64,000 bases of DNA from Lumbricus rubellus (lineage: Eukaryota > Annelida > Clitellata > Crassiclitellata > Lumbricidae), in assembly GCA_945859605.1 (NCBI GenBank), contig OX243811.1, forward strand, positions 38,750,892 through 38,814,891, written 5' to 3'. Made by a program: the position numbers and the translations under genes. Position 1 is the stretch's first letter, and the number at the start of each line of letters is the position of its first letter. This document shows positions 47,601 through 64,000 of this stretch, piece after piece. The notes beneath the pieces were generated by a model. That model saw nothing but the letters and a program-made list of their open reading frames with translations. It made no database searches and was not told the origin of the DNA.

Positions 47601-48818
47601 CAGAAACTTTTATTCGATTTTCTCATTCTTTACTATTTAAGTAAAGAATCAAACAAGTATAACTTCAGTTAGAAAACAGATGTTTTTTTCTGTAAGAATA
47701 ATTATTTTAAAAGTAGATAATTGTAGAACATGACTGAATGAAAAAGGTCAGAAGCTGACATTTAGTGACAGGTTTGAGCCGTGGCATCTCAAATGAGATG
47801 ATGAAGTGAGTCACAGCCTATCGGACTTACAGGTGGTCTGACATGTTTAGGTGACAGGAAGGTGGCAGATCTGGTAGTCAGGTAGCGGATCTCACATCAG
47901 ACGTACATGGATATCAGAATGGTTAAATTTATTCACTGCCCCTCCCGCCCTTCTTCCCTCATAACTTCTTTATGTATTCCTTATGAGAACTCTTGTAGGC
48001 CAATATTATTGTTAGGAAACGATGTTGATATCACTCCAATATATTCATTGCTGCTTCTTAACCCTTTCCAGTCGGAATTGTTTTGATACCTATCCTGTTA
48101 ATCGGGTCACGGGTGACCTGGTTCGGCGGGAAAGGGTTAAAGTATGCAGAAAGGAACTCTCTTACCCTGATGATAGGAAAATGTAGTTTCTAAGACTTTG
48201 TACCGATGACTGAATCTTGAGGATGATGGAGGATTGCCCTTCTTCTAAACATCTTCTACTTGTTGTTTTCTTTTCGCAGGATCTTACAAGTCGCAAACTT
48301 CCAAAGCTTGCTCGACTCGGAATCGTCTTTCATATTCGTGATATCATTGGTGCTGAGCTCGTCGAGAGGTCTCTTCATTTAATCAAATCATTTTAATCAT
48401 TTCTTTTCATTTCTTTTCATTTACCTTTCTTCATTAAGATATCTTGGAAATTGTTCTGCGTGCAGAGATTTGTCAATTTTTGATGAGAGGCAGTGCAGAA
48501 ACTTTGCTAATTGAGAAGTTGTTTGAAGATTTTCGAAATGATTAAGAAGTCACTGAAACATTTTTATGATTGATTTGAGCAAAGTGAAAGAGATGTAAAG
48601 ATCAGTTGATGGATTATTTTATCTCTGTCTTGTTCACACACTTGGGTCATCTATTGCAACAGATCTATTGTGCCCTATATCTTCTAACCTACATCTCTTG
48701 TTTTTACTTCTATATCTTGTGTTTTATCTAACCAAACTCACATCTCGCTTTTCTTTTCAGAGTAAACACAACTTACGGCCAACTTCTCAGACTACCATCG
48801 ACGTCAGTAACAACATAG
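41545..48818 (+). CDS. STK19: STK19 (winged-helix transcription-coupled repair factor), complete
   Basis: Seven coding exons: 41545-41683, 42131-42354, 44665-44797, 46382-46481, 47013-47169, 48280-48368, 48761-48818 (TAG). They total 900 nt, or 299 aa, and all phases join. Order of conserved blocks: MSQKR with EKRRKV near the N-terminus, LRLPPIIVKHQIYCFVHDRD (about 97-116), NGEIVQMNCSHLTLIIFTKD (127-146), ISDEDIKYLIQEGLL, GRNAVLTMVKRSKNQQILEE, KLARLGIVFHIRDIIGAELV and TTYGQLLRLPST at the C-terminus. These match human STK19 in order and spacing. Despite its name, recent work describes STK19 as a DNA-binding winged-helix protein that links stalled RNA polymerase II complexes to TFIIH, not a kinase; no kinase motifs are present here. 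An acceptor just before the ATG implies a non-coding first exon. Confidence 0.93.
42131..42354 (+). CDS. STK19: STK19 coding exon 2
   Basis: Acceptor TTGTACAG, donor GTTGGT, leaving phase 0. Encodes residues 47-121, the start of the first winged-helix region (LEYLRDCFPFQKFQLRLPPI). Confidence 0.9.
42620..42826 (+). mobile_element. tRNA-related SINE in STK19 intron 2
   Basis: Box A-like TAGCTCATTGG (42632-42642) and a weaker box B 'gagatcgaccc', then the body shared with 38832-39182 ('gggcggatgtgctttgtagg', 'gctgtctgttctgttagtag'). It is interrupted at its 3' end by the hAT at 42827 and resumes at 44264. Confidence 0.6.
42827..44263. mobile_element. hAT-type element, TAGAGATGT / ACATCACTA ends
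   Basis: Exact 8-bp duplication TGTGCGTT (42819-42826, 44264-44271). Near the termini repeats of 'tgaaatatttca' appear in both orientations. The interior holds an ATC/GTC triplet tract and the MITE at 43670-44039. No transposase. Confidence 0.8.
43670..44039. mobile_element. CATAGGCGTA-family MITE, copy 4
   Basis: Ends CATAGGCGTAGG / CCTACGCCTATG, duplication ATCATCAT (43662-43669, 44040-44047), which lies in an ATC tract and so is less informative. It is colinear with the reverse complement of 4894-5259. It is nested in the 42827-44263 hAT. Confidence 0.85.
44295..44510 (-). mobile_element. LINE RT C-terminal fragment
   Basis: The minus frame encodes MSWLKRILGRKRRD, then KELTQKDLGQKETIIDKIRK and RRLTWFGHVTRM, a signature at the C-terminal end of many LINE ORF2 proteins. 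Confidence 0.75.
44665..44797 (+). CDS. STK19: STK19 coding exon 3
   Basis: Acceptor CAATTTCAG, donor GTTAGT, phase 1 out. Encodes residues 122-165 with the IIFTKDY strand. Confidence 0.9.
45092..45170 (-). mobile_element. LINE 3' end with AAGT tail
   Basis: Same 3' UTR and (AAGT)n tail as 22834-22900. Confidence 0.6.
45311..45724 (-). CDS. Uncharacterised antisense ORF in STK19 intron 3
   Basis: A 137-codon frame from ATG 45724 with N-terminal MSRVEILTFLHLCRERLDGS and FDVQHAMRVSHLDYSIMLNI. Upstream (45780-45850) is a short CpG-containing, promoter-like stretch with AAAATGGCCGACG. A possible donor exists after KGFQ, so the true exon may be shorter. No family is recognised. It could be a nested gene, a retrocopy or chance. 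Confidence 0.25.
   Translation of the reverse strand: MSRVEILTFLHLCRERLDGSLMINFDVQHAMRVSHLDYSIMLNIKGFQVRHHCFIIRLSIAERLRTCMGKERISLYTSNRKPCRSSATFPALCCPSLLFALMFLGSVDTENTVELPSSGIGTRNFRLNSPCSQRVGV
46382..46481 (+). CDS. STK19: STK19 coding exon 4, followed by GC-AG intron
   Basis: Acceptor TTTAAAG; the 3' boundary is GATATCAA before GCAAGT. Only this GC donor keeps the frame, giving DIK-YLIQEG across the junction, aligned with human EITHLVNAG. The acceptor has a poor pyrimidine tract (GATT repeats upstream). Confidence 0.85.
47013..47169 (+). CDS. STK19: STK19 coding exon 5
   Basis: Acceptor GCTTTCAG, donor GTGTGA, phase 0 out. Encodes residues 199-251, with GRNAVLTMVKRSKN as the most conserved segment. 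Confidence 0.91.
48280..48368 (+). CDS. STK19: STK19 coding exon 6
   Basis: Acceptor TTTTCGCAG, donor GTCTCT. Encodes residues 252-280, containing LGIVFHIRDIIGAELVE. Confidence 0.92.
48761..48818 (+). CDS. STK19: STK19 terminal coding exon
   Basis: Acceptor TTCTTTTCAG. Encodes VNTTYGQLLRLPSTSVTT and TAG. Human ends a few residues earlier (TLLRLPET). The other open frame here (from 48668) is not the coding one. Confidence 0.9.
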
Positions 48819-51480
48819 AGATTGCGAAAGAACACAAAGAACATGTGTCTGTCGTTCTTGCTTCGTTTCCGCCAGTTCTTCTCTTGATGTGGCGCCGCTG
48901 CCTTGAAGAACGAAAGGACCGTGAGAACTACAGATAAGGATTTTCAGAGAGTGCCGCCGAGATAAAATATTAGTCTTTTTTTCCGAACCGTGATTCTGAA
49001 CACACACGTGCATTGTGATAATTTTTGTGGATGGTTACTCAAAGTGAATACATCTCGCTGTAAACATTCTTGTGACCGCTGCAGTGCTGTGAGTTTCTGC
49101 CTGTGCATTGCTATTCGATGATGGGGTGTTGATGTCGCTGTTTTACAAGAGTATACAATTGTATAGTCTTATAGAAAATCTATTTTTCAACGATTCCTCA
49201 GATTTAGAAATTGTACAAGTTGTTTCAAGGCAATTGTTTTAAATATTTTAAAGTTCAGTTGTATTTGAACTTGTGAACTTGCAAACTTAAATTTGAACTC
49301 GTTGAACTTCAGAAGAGGTTGGTTATAGTTATATATAATTATGTTCAAGCTTGTTCAGTTGAACATGAAGAGTTCAGTCTAAAATTACAACACAGGAACA
49401 AGTGTGGAACAAATCTATTGTTCCGCAAGAGTTCCACAGGAGAGTGAAGCTATTTTCAATGTTGTGGCAAGATTTTTTATCAAGAGTCATGCTTTGAAGC
49501 CAAACTTGATTGAGATCAGTTTTCTTAATCAAATATTAATTAGCAGAATTCACCTTTTGATTGTCTATTTGAGTTGGTCACAATTTAGCTAGTTGTGCAT
49601 GTAAATGTTGAATGAAGTTAGCAAGATCTTTAAACTTCTAACTTCAAATGTGATTAATGAATGTGTTAAAGTTAATTGCAGTTATTGAACTTGTTAGGTT
49701 CAAATGAAGTCAGTTAAATAATGTCTAACAGTTGTGAATCGGTACAAAGCTAGACTCAATCAGTTGAACTTTTAGTTATTTTTGTTAGGAAACTTGTGAA
49801 ATTTCAGATGGGGTTAGGTGTTGAATTTTTATTTAATGCAGCTGTGTTTTCATAAGACTTTTAGCTCATAAGTGAATTTTCCTGAAGTTTGGCTATATAC
49901 TATATACGTCTATCATGAGTTCATGACATTCTGAAAGTTTAGCCATGCATATTTGCACATAATTTCGAAGGCTTCGAACGGCTGCAGCCTTTGAATGCAA
50001 TCAAAGCTTTTGTCACTCCAAAACAGATTAAACTATGAAGTTTAACTGAAGTGGAAGCTGCAGCTGAGAATAAGTCATGTTGAAGTTTTTATACTCTTAT
50101 AAATGACCGGTTGTTTTCATGCATTGCGTTGTCTGGCATAACATTGTACTGCGCTGTATTGAATTACATTGCATGAATTCAATTGCACAGCGTATAAATG
50201 TCCGATCATGTTGAACTGCTCTACACTGAGGGCTTAAAATGTGGCTGGACGGTCATGGACGGTGTCTACACACTTATTTTCAAATATGAACGCCATTAAC
50301 ACTTAATAGGCCAGCGCAGCCTGAAGAGGCAAGGGGCATCCAGGAACTTCTTTTGCTACACGTTAAACACTGGTTGGATTTCTTACTTCACATTGTGCTG
50401 TATTGCAGTGAATTGCGTTATGTTGAACTGTATTAAATTACTTTACATTTGCGTAACATTTCGTTGCTAATAATAACATTGCTTTGCTCAGAAGCAGTCT
50501 TGCTATGTGCCTGATTGGCTGTCGCCTGATTGGCTGTCGGGTATCCGAATGATCATGTGACTTCGATATATGACTTTGACATGTGACTTAGACATGTGAC
50601 TTGGGTCATGACTTTGAGGTCGGGTAGTTGGTGCTACCTGGCACCTTTTAGGTAAGTGTAAAGCCTGATCTGGTGTAGGCACTCAGGAGAATTAGTGTCA
50701 GCATTCACAGAATAGCCTGCGAGCAGTTCTTATAGGCACTAATGTGTACCTAGATATTTAGGTATGTGCATATACGTATAGAGTTGGTACTTGCTTATGG
50801 TGCGTGCAATTGTGACATCTTCTGTGCTGTTCTGTGTTTTACATCCCGAGTGTCAGAATAAGATGAATCCGTGCCATAGCATTTATTATTAGTGCCAATA
50901 CTTTGTGATTCAGTGCCATAGTTTACTGAGGTGATGCCAGTACTCTTTTATGGTGACTTAGTGCCGTGACTTACAAACAGTGCACTTTTACGAATGGTGC
51001 ACTTTTCTGGATTACAACCATACTTGTAGAATCAGTGCAAGCACTTGCATGAATTTATGCTATTACATGCACTCCTTTTTGGACATGGTAACTGATGTCT
51101 TTCTGGAACTTTGAAAACAACAGCGTGATTAAACAAACTAGGAAAAATTTTGGTACAGACAAAATAAAAAGATTATTATGTGATTTTTATTATTTCTGAT
51201 TTGAGCCGGCAGAGTGTGGAGATTTTGGTATGTATTTATGAAGATGAATATGTCTCTGTTACCTCTGACGACGGGGTTATTTAGGATAATGCATAATTAT
51301 GTGGGAATCTCATACAAGAGATAATTTACATCTGCCCCAATGTGCGACATGGTGATTTTCTATTGTTGTCTTTATTATTATTTTATTTGCTATATCGCGG
51401 TGTTGCGTGTCATTCTTCCATGTGACTACTGACTACAAATCTATTGTACGACTCTGATATCTGGTTAATTTTTAATTCCT
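48819..51480. other. STK19 3' UTR and intergenic sequence
   Basis: Extended AT-rich region with many 'gttgaact'/'ttgaacttg' stretches (49250-49800). It contains one dispersed repeat (50233-50362). No clear canonical poly(A) signal could be tied to STK19, and no other gene is seen. Confidence 0.5.
50233..50365 (+). repeat. Dispersed repeat, copy 2
   Basis: Matches 3968-4110: 'ggctggacggtcatggacgg', 'cacttattttcaaat', 'gaggcaaggggcatccagg'. Confidence 0.6.
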
Positions 51481-51489
51481 TTGCCATTT

Positions 51490-51600
51490 CTTCACCTCTA
51501 ATCCTTCAGTTGTTGAAGGCCATTTAGTTTGTCAATTCGGAAGCACCTCTTGAGCTTTTCATCAAAAAGGTGCTATATAATTATAAATACATTGATTCGT
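51490..51600 (+). mobile_element. LINE/SINE 3' tail
   Basis: Contains 'ggaagcacctcttgagc' with 'aaaaggtgctatataa', a divergent relative of the tail at 20020-20075 and 31740-31790. Confidence 0.5.
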
Positions 51601-52031
51601 AATAATTTGTCAGAATAATTAGTCATAATCATAATTTGTAATAATAACATTATTAATTATTATTAATAATGATTTTAGTTTGCTTCATGTCGTGTTGTCG
51701 TCCTGACATTCATTTTGGTTATGATCGATGTGGACAACATTGAATTGTTTTACGATACTTTGAGAGGTACTATACGAATCATTAAATACATTACATTAAA
51801 CACTTTGTTGCTTATTACGTTACACAAATGATTAGTAATTACTATATAATTATTTATCCTGATGCAATTGTCTACTTCCTTCGGCCTGCCAGGCCATTTC
51901 GTTGCTTGGCTTTTTAACTCATATCTCCAGAGCCATTCTTGTATAGAAACTTGTGGAATGTGAATCTGTGAGGTCACTCTTGGCTTCTGCTCCGTTTGTT
52001 GACCTCTTCCTTTCTCCTGACATCGAAACGG

Positions 52032-52310
52032 CTTAACAAGACCACTTCCGGAAGTTAACAAGACCACTTCCGGAAGTTAACAAGACCACTTCCGGAAGTT
52101 AACAAGACCACTTCCGGAAGTTAGCAAGACCACTTCCGGAAGTTAACAGGACCACTTTCGGAAGTTAACAGGACCACTTCCGGAAGTTAACAGGACCACT
52201 TCCGGAAGTTAACAGGACCACTTCCGGAAGTTAACAAGACCACTTCCGGAAGTTAACAAGACCACTTCCGGAAGGTAACAAGACCACTTCCGGTTGCCGG
52301 AAGTTGAGAT
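52032..52310. repeat. 22-bp minisatellite of palindromic ETS-type sites
   Basis: Twelve copies of a 22-bp unit whose centre is ACTTCCGGAAGT, flanked by GTTAAC. Nearly all copies keep the CCGGAAG core on both strands; one has CTTTCGG, and the last is disrupted. Unit spacing is constant at 22 bp. Confidence 0.97.
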
Positions 52311-52505
52311 GTGGAAACGGCTCATAGCAAGTTATGTCTATAACTTTATAGTCCATACGAATGAATAGCATAATTTATGTGGGTATGGGCGTAGGCCTAT
52401 ATCCTGTCAATGTTGTGAACGGGTCGTTTTCAACATTTGGAGTACAAACCGTAGGTTTGTCTATAGGGTATACCGCACGAAATAATTGCAAGTTGAAATT
52501 AGTCT

Positions 52506-52508
<3 letters not shown>

Positions 52509-52545
<37 letters not shown>
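52509..52545. repeat. (AT)n microsatellite
   Basis: AT run. Confidence 0.95.
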
Positions 52546-52547
<2 letters not shown>

Positions 52548-52881
52548 CCAACTCCTCTAGGCCTTCTGGGCTACTCAGGTTTCTTGTTGACTATTTATGC
52601 CTAAGTCGCGCACGTGCATTCAATAGTCATGTTACTCATCCTGTCTATATACTTTCGAAACATAATTACCGCTTGACAGTCACTGTAGGCGATCTTGCAC
52701 TGACGATGAAACCCATGGCTATGAATAGCATCGCTAGTTTCCTATTCGCATCTCCTCCGTTATAACAGGATGCTAAACTATTGTTTAACATCCAATCCAG
52801 ATGTCCGCCTGTCGTACTCGCAAACAACCGGCTTATTTGGAGTCAACAACTGGTTTTTTGCTACACTGTATTGCTTGTCCT

Positions 52882-54557
52882 TAGAGCCCTGCGCCGACTT
52901 GCGAGTGTCGGCGGCGGCGCGCCGGTCATTTTTGGTCGGCGGCGGCGGCGCGCCGACCAACAAAAATCGGCGGCGGCGGCGCCTTCAAAATGTCGGCGTC
53001 GGCGGCGCGGCGCGGCGTCGTGGGATTGGTGCTCCAGCGTCGCATACTTATTTTAAAAGTTGTTACGCAAGCAACCTATATTATAGGGATATGCGTGTTC
53101 AGCGATTAGTTTTAGCAATTATCTGATCTTAAATTTATATTCATGAGAAACATTTATTCTCACAATAGACGTTGAAATACAAAATTCTACAAAAGTTTGA
53201 TTATCATACCACATGATAGCGGTTTCAGACTCAAGCCTCCAGCTTAGGAAACCAACTAATAGAGAAGTTAATTAACTGTTTGCACAGTGGCTGAGCCACC
53301 TGCCTATTTTCCTCTTGACCAGCCTTATGAACCGCCAAAAATCCTTTGGCTTTTTATTATCTTCTTTACATTCATTTTCTTTTACCTACTGAATAAGGCC
53401 CATTATCTTGACGCGACCAGCTGAAATTGTATAGTTGCATGCATGCATACATACATACGTACATACACGCATGCATGCAAACATACATACATAGGCTACA
53501 TATACATATACACATGCACGTACGTACATACATACTGTGTTTGCGTATAAATTGTTTCTGTCACAAAATGGGAGTTATCGTGAAAGATTACATGTGATTT
53601 TGTCAACAGATGAGGGTGCTTGTAGTTCATTAATTTCCCTATTCAAAGCACACTGAGTAGTAAACTTGTTCAGAATTTACCACCTTTCTGATTTTTTTTA
53701 TCGGCCAATAATCCGAACGACTTCCACTCCAAACTCTTAGCATCTTCTTTAAACCTAATTGCTATGCACAAGTCGGATTTTCTTTTCCTTGTCGGATCCC
53801 GGTTGCGAGATGTTGCTCAAATAGCTGACAAAATACAATCTACTGGCCAATTTCCTGACATTGCTCCATTGTGCATGTAGACAGGCCTATAAATGTTCGG
53901 AAGCTTAATTTCCAATTTTACATAGGTCACGTACAGCGTGGAGTCTGATATTAGTGGAATAAAATTGGAATTGGGTAGTAACTCGCCGGCAATGGGGAAT
54001 CACAAACCTGCAGAGGCGACCAATCGCCTACGTAAAATTTGCGAGCGCCACCTCTTTGCAACGTGAGAGTAACATGCATCCTAATATGAAAGAGCTGACG
54101 GTACTGATCAATCCTAGCGTACGGTCAGACTATCATGCAAGAGGCACACACGTGACACGGCACAAAAACTCACTTAGGCCTACCTGGAGTTTTTTTTATC
54201 ATCTTTGCTGCCATAATTCAAATTGAATCACAAAATCCACAAAGTTTAAACGTTAGGTGTACTGCTCAAAAGTCAAAACGAATAGGTGACATAATAGGTT
54301 TCATAGCCTTGACGCCAGGAAAAATCGAAGAAGTTAAGAAAAAGATTCTATTTCGCACTGACACAACAATTTTACGGAGAAATCATGCAAAAGATGAAAA
54401 TGCCAAAAAATAAATAAAGAAATCAACGTGGCATCGGCGGCGCGCCGACTAATTGCCGGCGGCGGCGGCGCCGGCGCGCCGACCAAGAAAAATCGGCGGC
54501 GGCGGCGCCCTCAAAATGCCGGCGGCGGCGGCGCGGCGCGGCCGGCGCAGAGCTCTG
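52882..54557. mobile_element. hAT-type element with GC-rich subterminal direct repeats
   Basis: Ends TAGAGCCCTGCGCCG and inverse of CAGAGCTCTGCGCCG (13 of 15 match). Exact 8-bp duplication CTTGTCCT (52874-52881, 54558-54565). About 120-bp CGG-rich blocks at 52910-53030 and 54430-54545 are direct, not inverted, repeats of each other (both with 'gcgcgccgaccaa.aaaaat'). The interior is AT-rich, without a transposase frame. Confidence 0.82.
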
Positions 54558-54565
54558 CTTGTCCT

Positions 54566-55190
54566 TCGACTGAAGCAGACAGTAACTTGGCAATGTGGAG
54601 ATTGGTATAGTAGTCTAAAACTGCAATTTTTGATGTGACACGTCGAATGAATATCTAAAAATTTCGTGAAAGTGTTGCTTCTGAAGGCCTTTCGGGTAAA
54701 GTATACATTTTGAAAGTAGTAATGACAGTATTAACTGTCATTATCGAACATTGAAGGAGGGGTGGGTGCTCGATAATGACAGTACTGTAGGCCTACATAT
54801 AGAATCATTGTTAGTAAATTTTTCTCCTCTTCCTGATCATCGACATCAAAATCGTCATCGTGACCATTAACGTCATACAAAACTTCACCTATTATAGGCC
54901 AATATTTAAATCCCATCCACACTGCGCGTCCTTCTTTACGGAGCTAAGATCAATGAAAGGCCTACGTCTACGGTCTACTAACCAAGGATCTGGAGGTGAT
55001 CGCGGCTCGATGCCTTCCAGCGGATATGTATCCTACACATGACACTGGAACGTAATCCACTGAACGTTGCGTTGTAGAGAATGTAGACTGTGCGTGAAGA
55101 AAAGTTCAGGGTTCGGCTTTTCCTGCTTAGGTTCAAGCATCGAGTTTAAAAGTCGAGGAAACCTCAACGCCATATATACGGAGAGGAACT
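54566..55190. other. No gene seen
   Basis: Nothing recognisable apart from short tRNA-like 'ggctcgatgcc' near 55003, not convincing. Confidence 0.45.
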
Positions 55191-55195
55191 CGCCA

Positions 55196-55310
55196 TAATG
55201 ATGATGATAATGATGATGACGATTAACGATTATGTAGACGGCGACGATGACGATGATGACGATGATGATGATGATGATGATGGTGGTGGTGATGATGATG
55301 ATGATAGCCG
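55196..55310. repeat. (GAT)n microsatellite
   Basis: ATG/GAT/GAC triplets. Confidence 0.95.
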
Positions 55311-55334
55311 TGCTGAATATTTTCTAAACCAATT

Positions 55335-55485
55335 CTCTCAGGTGGCCCTGGCTAGCGGGACCTTTGGCCCCTTTTGGGTCTCCTGGGCGATCCGACATAA
55401 GACATATAGGATGTAGAATATTACAGTATCTGTAAAGTTTGTGTTGGTTGCCGAATAAAAAATGTTATGTTATGTTATGTTATAA
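55335..55485 (+). mobile_element. LINE 3' UTR with ATGTT tail
   Basis: Contains 'ctggctagcgggacctttgg' and 'ccccttttgggtctcctggg', comparable to the 3' UTR at 24215-24260 ('cagcggggctagtgcccctt'). Ends with 'ccgaataaaaaatgtt' and (ATGTT)n. Confidence 0.6.
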
Positions 55486-55562
55486 CAACGACGACGACGA
55501 CGACGATGATGATGATGATGATGGCAATGATGACGATGATGATGACGACGACGATGATAAAT
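55486..55562. repeat. GAC/GAT triplet repeat
   Basis: CGACGA then TGATGA units. Confidence 0.95.
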
Positions 55563-56151
55563 GACGGACAGCGTTACCGTTTATGATGGACGACTCTGCA
55601 TGTTTCCTGGAAGTCAACTAGGTCTACGTTTTGTCATTGGATGGAAATAAACTGAAAGAGAAACGAGTTTTTCATTCTTTTCATTACATAGGCGGATGAA
55701 GACTGCAGTACAGTAGCCTACTGATAAAAGCCGTGCCAACTTTCTGAATGGAAGCCAAGAATTTTGAAGCAAACAGTTCTCGGTCGACTGCTAATAGCTA
55801 ATTCGCCCTCCTCCTTTATCCAAAATTTGGACTTGCACTGTCAGAGTGCAAACAGTGGTGGAGTTAGCGATCGATCGGCAAATGAGATGGTCAATGATCC
55901 GATGACTTTTCACCGGGACCAAGAACAGATATGCGTGGCGTCATTGGACATAATTATGAACCTGTCTGACTGCAGAGAACCAAAGAAGAAGGGTCAAGGT
56001 CAAATCGACCCGTGGTAATTCGTGGTACTCAAGAGCCATACAGAAGTACAGTAACTGACGATGAGCACGGCAGGTTACATGTAAATGCACACATGTAGCC
56101 AAAGAGGAGAACTTGTAATTCGATCTGATTTGTTGTAGGTAGCATAATATA

Positions 56152-63750
<7,599 letters not shown>

Positions 63751-64000
63751 GTGAGTGTAGGCTGCAGTCTGCAGGCGCTATATAAATCGGTCGAGTTTTA
63801 CTTCCCATACAAAATTAATGTTTGCATACACTTTCAATCAGTCAATTTTTGATTGCAGCCAATTATTGTAGCAGTCAGTAAAAGCACTAATTAAAACAGT
63901 TGACAATATTGCAATATCGGTTACAATGGAAGGCACAAAAAGTGATTATATAAACTACATTAGCGTTTTACTACTCTGACTTAATGTAAAATTGTAAATG

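Noticed and set aside
48668..48937. 89-codon frame over the last STK19 exon
   Set aside because: Out of frame with STK19; the frame giving TTYGQLLRLPS is the conserved one.
52860..53060. Possible CpG-island promoter
   Set aside because: The CGG-rich block lies within the hAT bounds and is repeated at the element's other end, so it belongs to the transposon.
55764..56018. 84-codon frame just upstream of the BCAP-type gene
   Set aside because: No TIR or DBB similarity and no donor site joining it to the 56152 exon.

Overview
The window is animal nuclear DNA: split genes with GT-AG introns, long introns, abundant simple-sequence repeats, LINE fragments, tRNA-derived SINEs, Helitrons and many short DNA transposons. 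The gene content (STK19, C/EBP-gamma, a PDLIM/ZASP-type PDZ protein, a BCAP/BANK/Dof-type adaptor) and the repeats suggest an invertebrate deuterostome, perhaps an echinoderm. That placement is inference. There are no prokaryotic operons, CRISPR arrays or phage genes.

Layout. 0-3 kb: minus-strand 5' end of a PDZ gene of the PDLIM/ZASP class, its PDZ domain split over two exons. 3-8.5 kb: purine-rich tract, a hAT-type MITE, a GT microsatellite, a minus-strand Helitron and another MITE. 8.6-9.8 kb: the last two exons of an unidentified minus-strand gene with a very acidic tail. 10-19 kb: mostly repeats. 19.1-19.6 kb: a CRE-containing promoter-like region. 20.6-21.1 kb: a minus-strand ORF of unknown function. 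21.2-25.5 kb: a TIR element carrying many internal copies of its terminal motif, then a four-level nest (hAT in hAT, L2-type LINE, second LINE). 26-34 kb: microsatellites, MITEs and LINE 3' ends. 34.4-34.8 kb: single-exon CEBPG coding region, minus strand. 35.9-39.2 kb: a Helitron, two foldback elements and an inverted SINE cluster. 41.5-48.8 kb: a complete seven-coding-exon STK19 gene, plus strand, predicted 299 aa. 48.8-56 kb: STK19 3' flank, a 22-bp minisatellite of palindromic ETS sites and a GC-rich hAT. 56.1-64 kb: the 5' six coding exons of a BCAP/BANK/Dof-type adaptor, continuing beyond the window.

The genes do not form a pathway. The PDZ protein belongs to a Z-disc/actin family, CEBPG is a bZIP heterodimer partner, STK19 acts in transcription-coupled DNA repair, and the BCAP-type protein couples receptors to PI3-kinase. 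Much of the intergenic and intronic DNA is mobile-element debris. Eleven TIR elements have 8-bp target-site duplications that can be read directly, nine of them exact and two with one mismatch; an exact one at 43670 lies in a repeat tract. I see no evidence for a wholly new biological system. The most unusual items are the internal motif array at 21.2-22.5 kb, the foldback pair with private outer arms at 36.9-37.7 kb and the ETS-site minisatellite at 52.0-52.3 kb.
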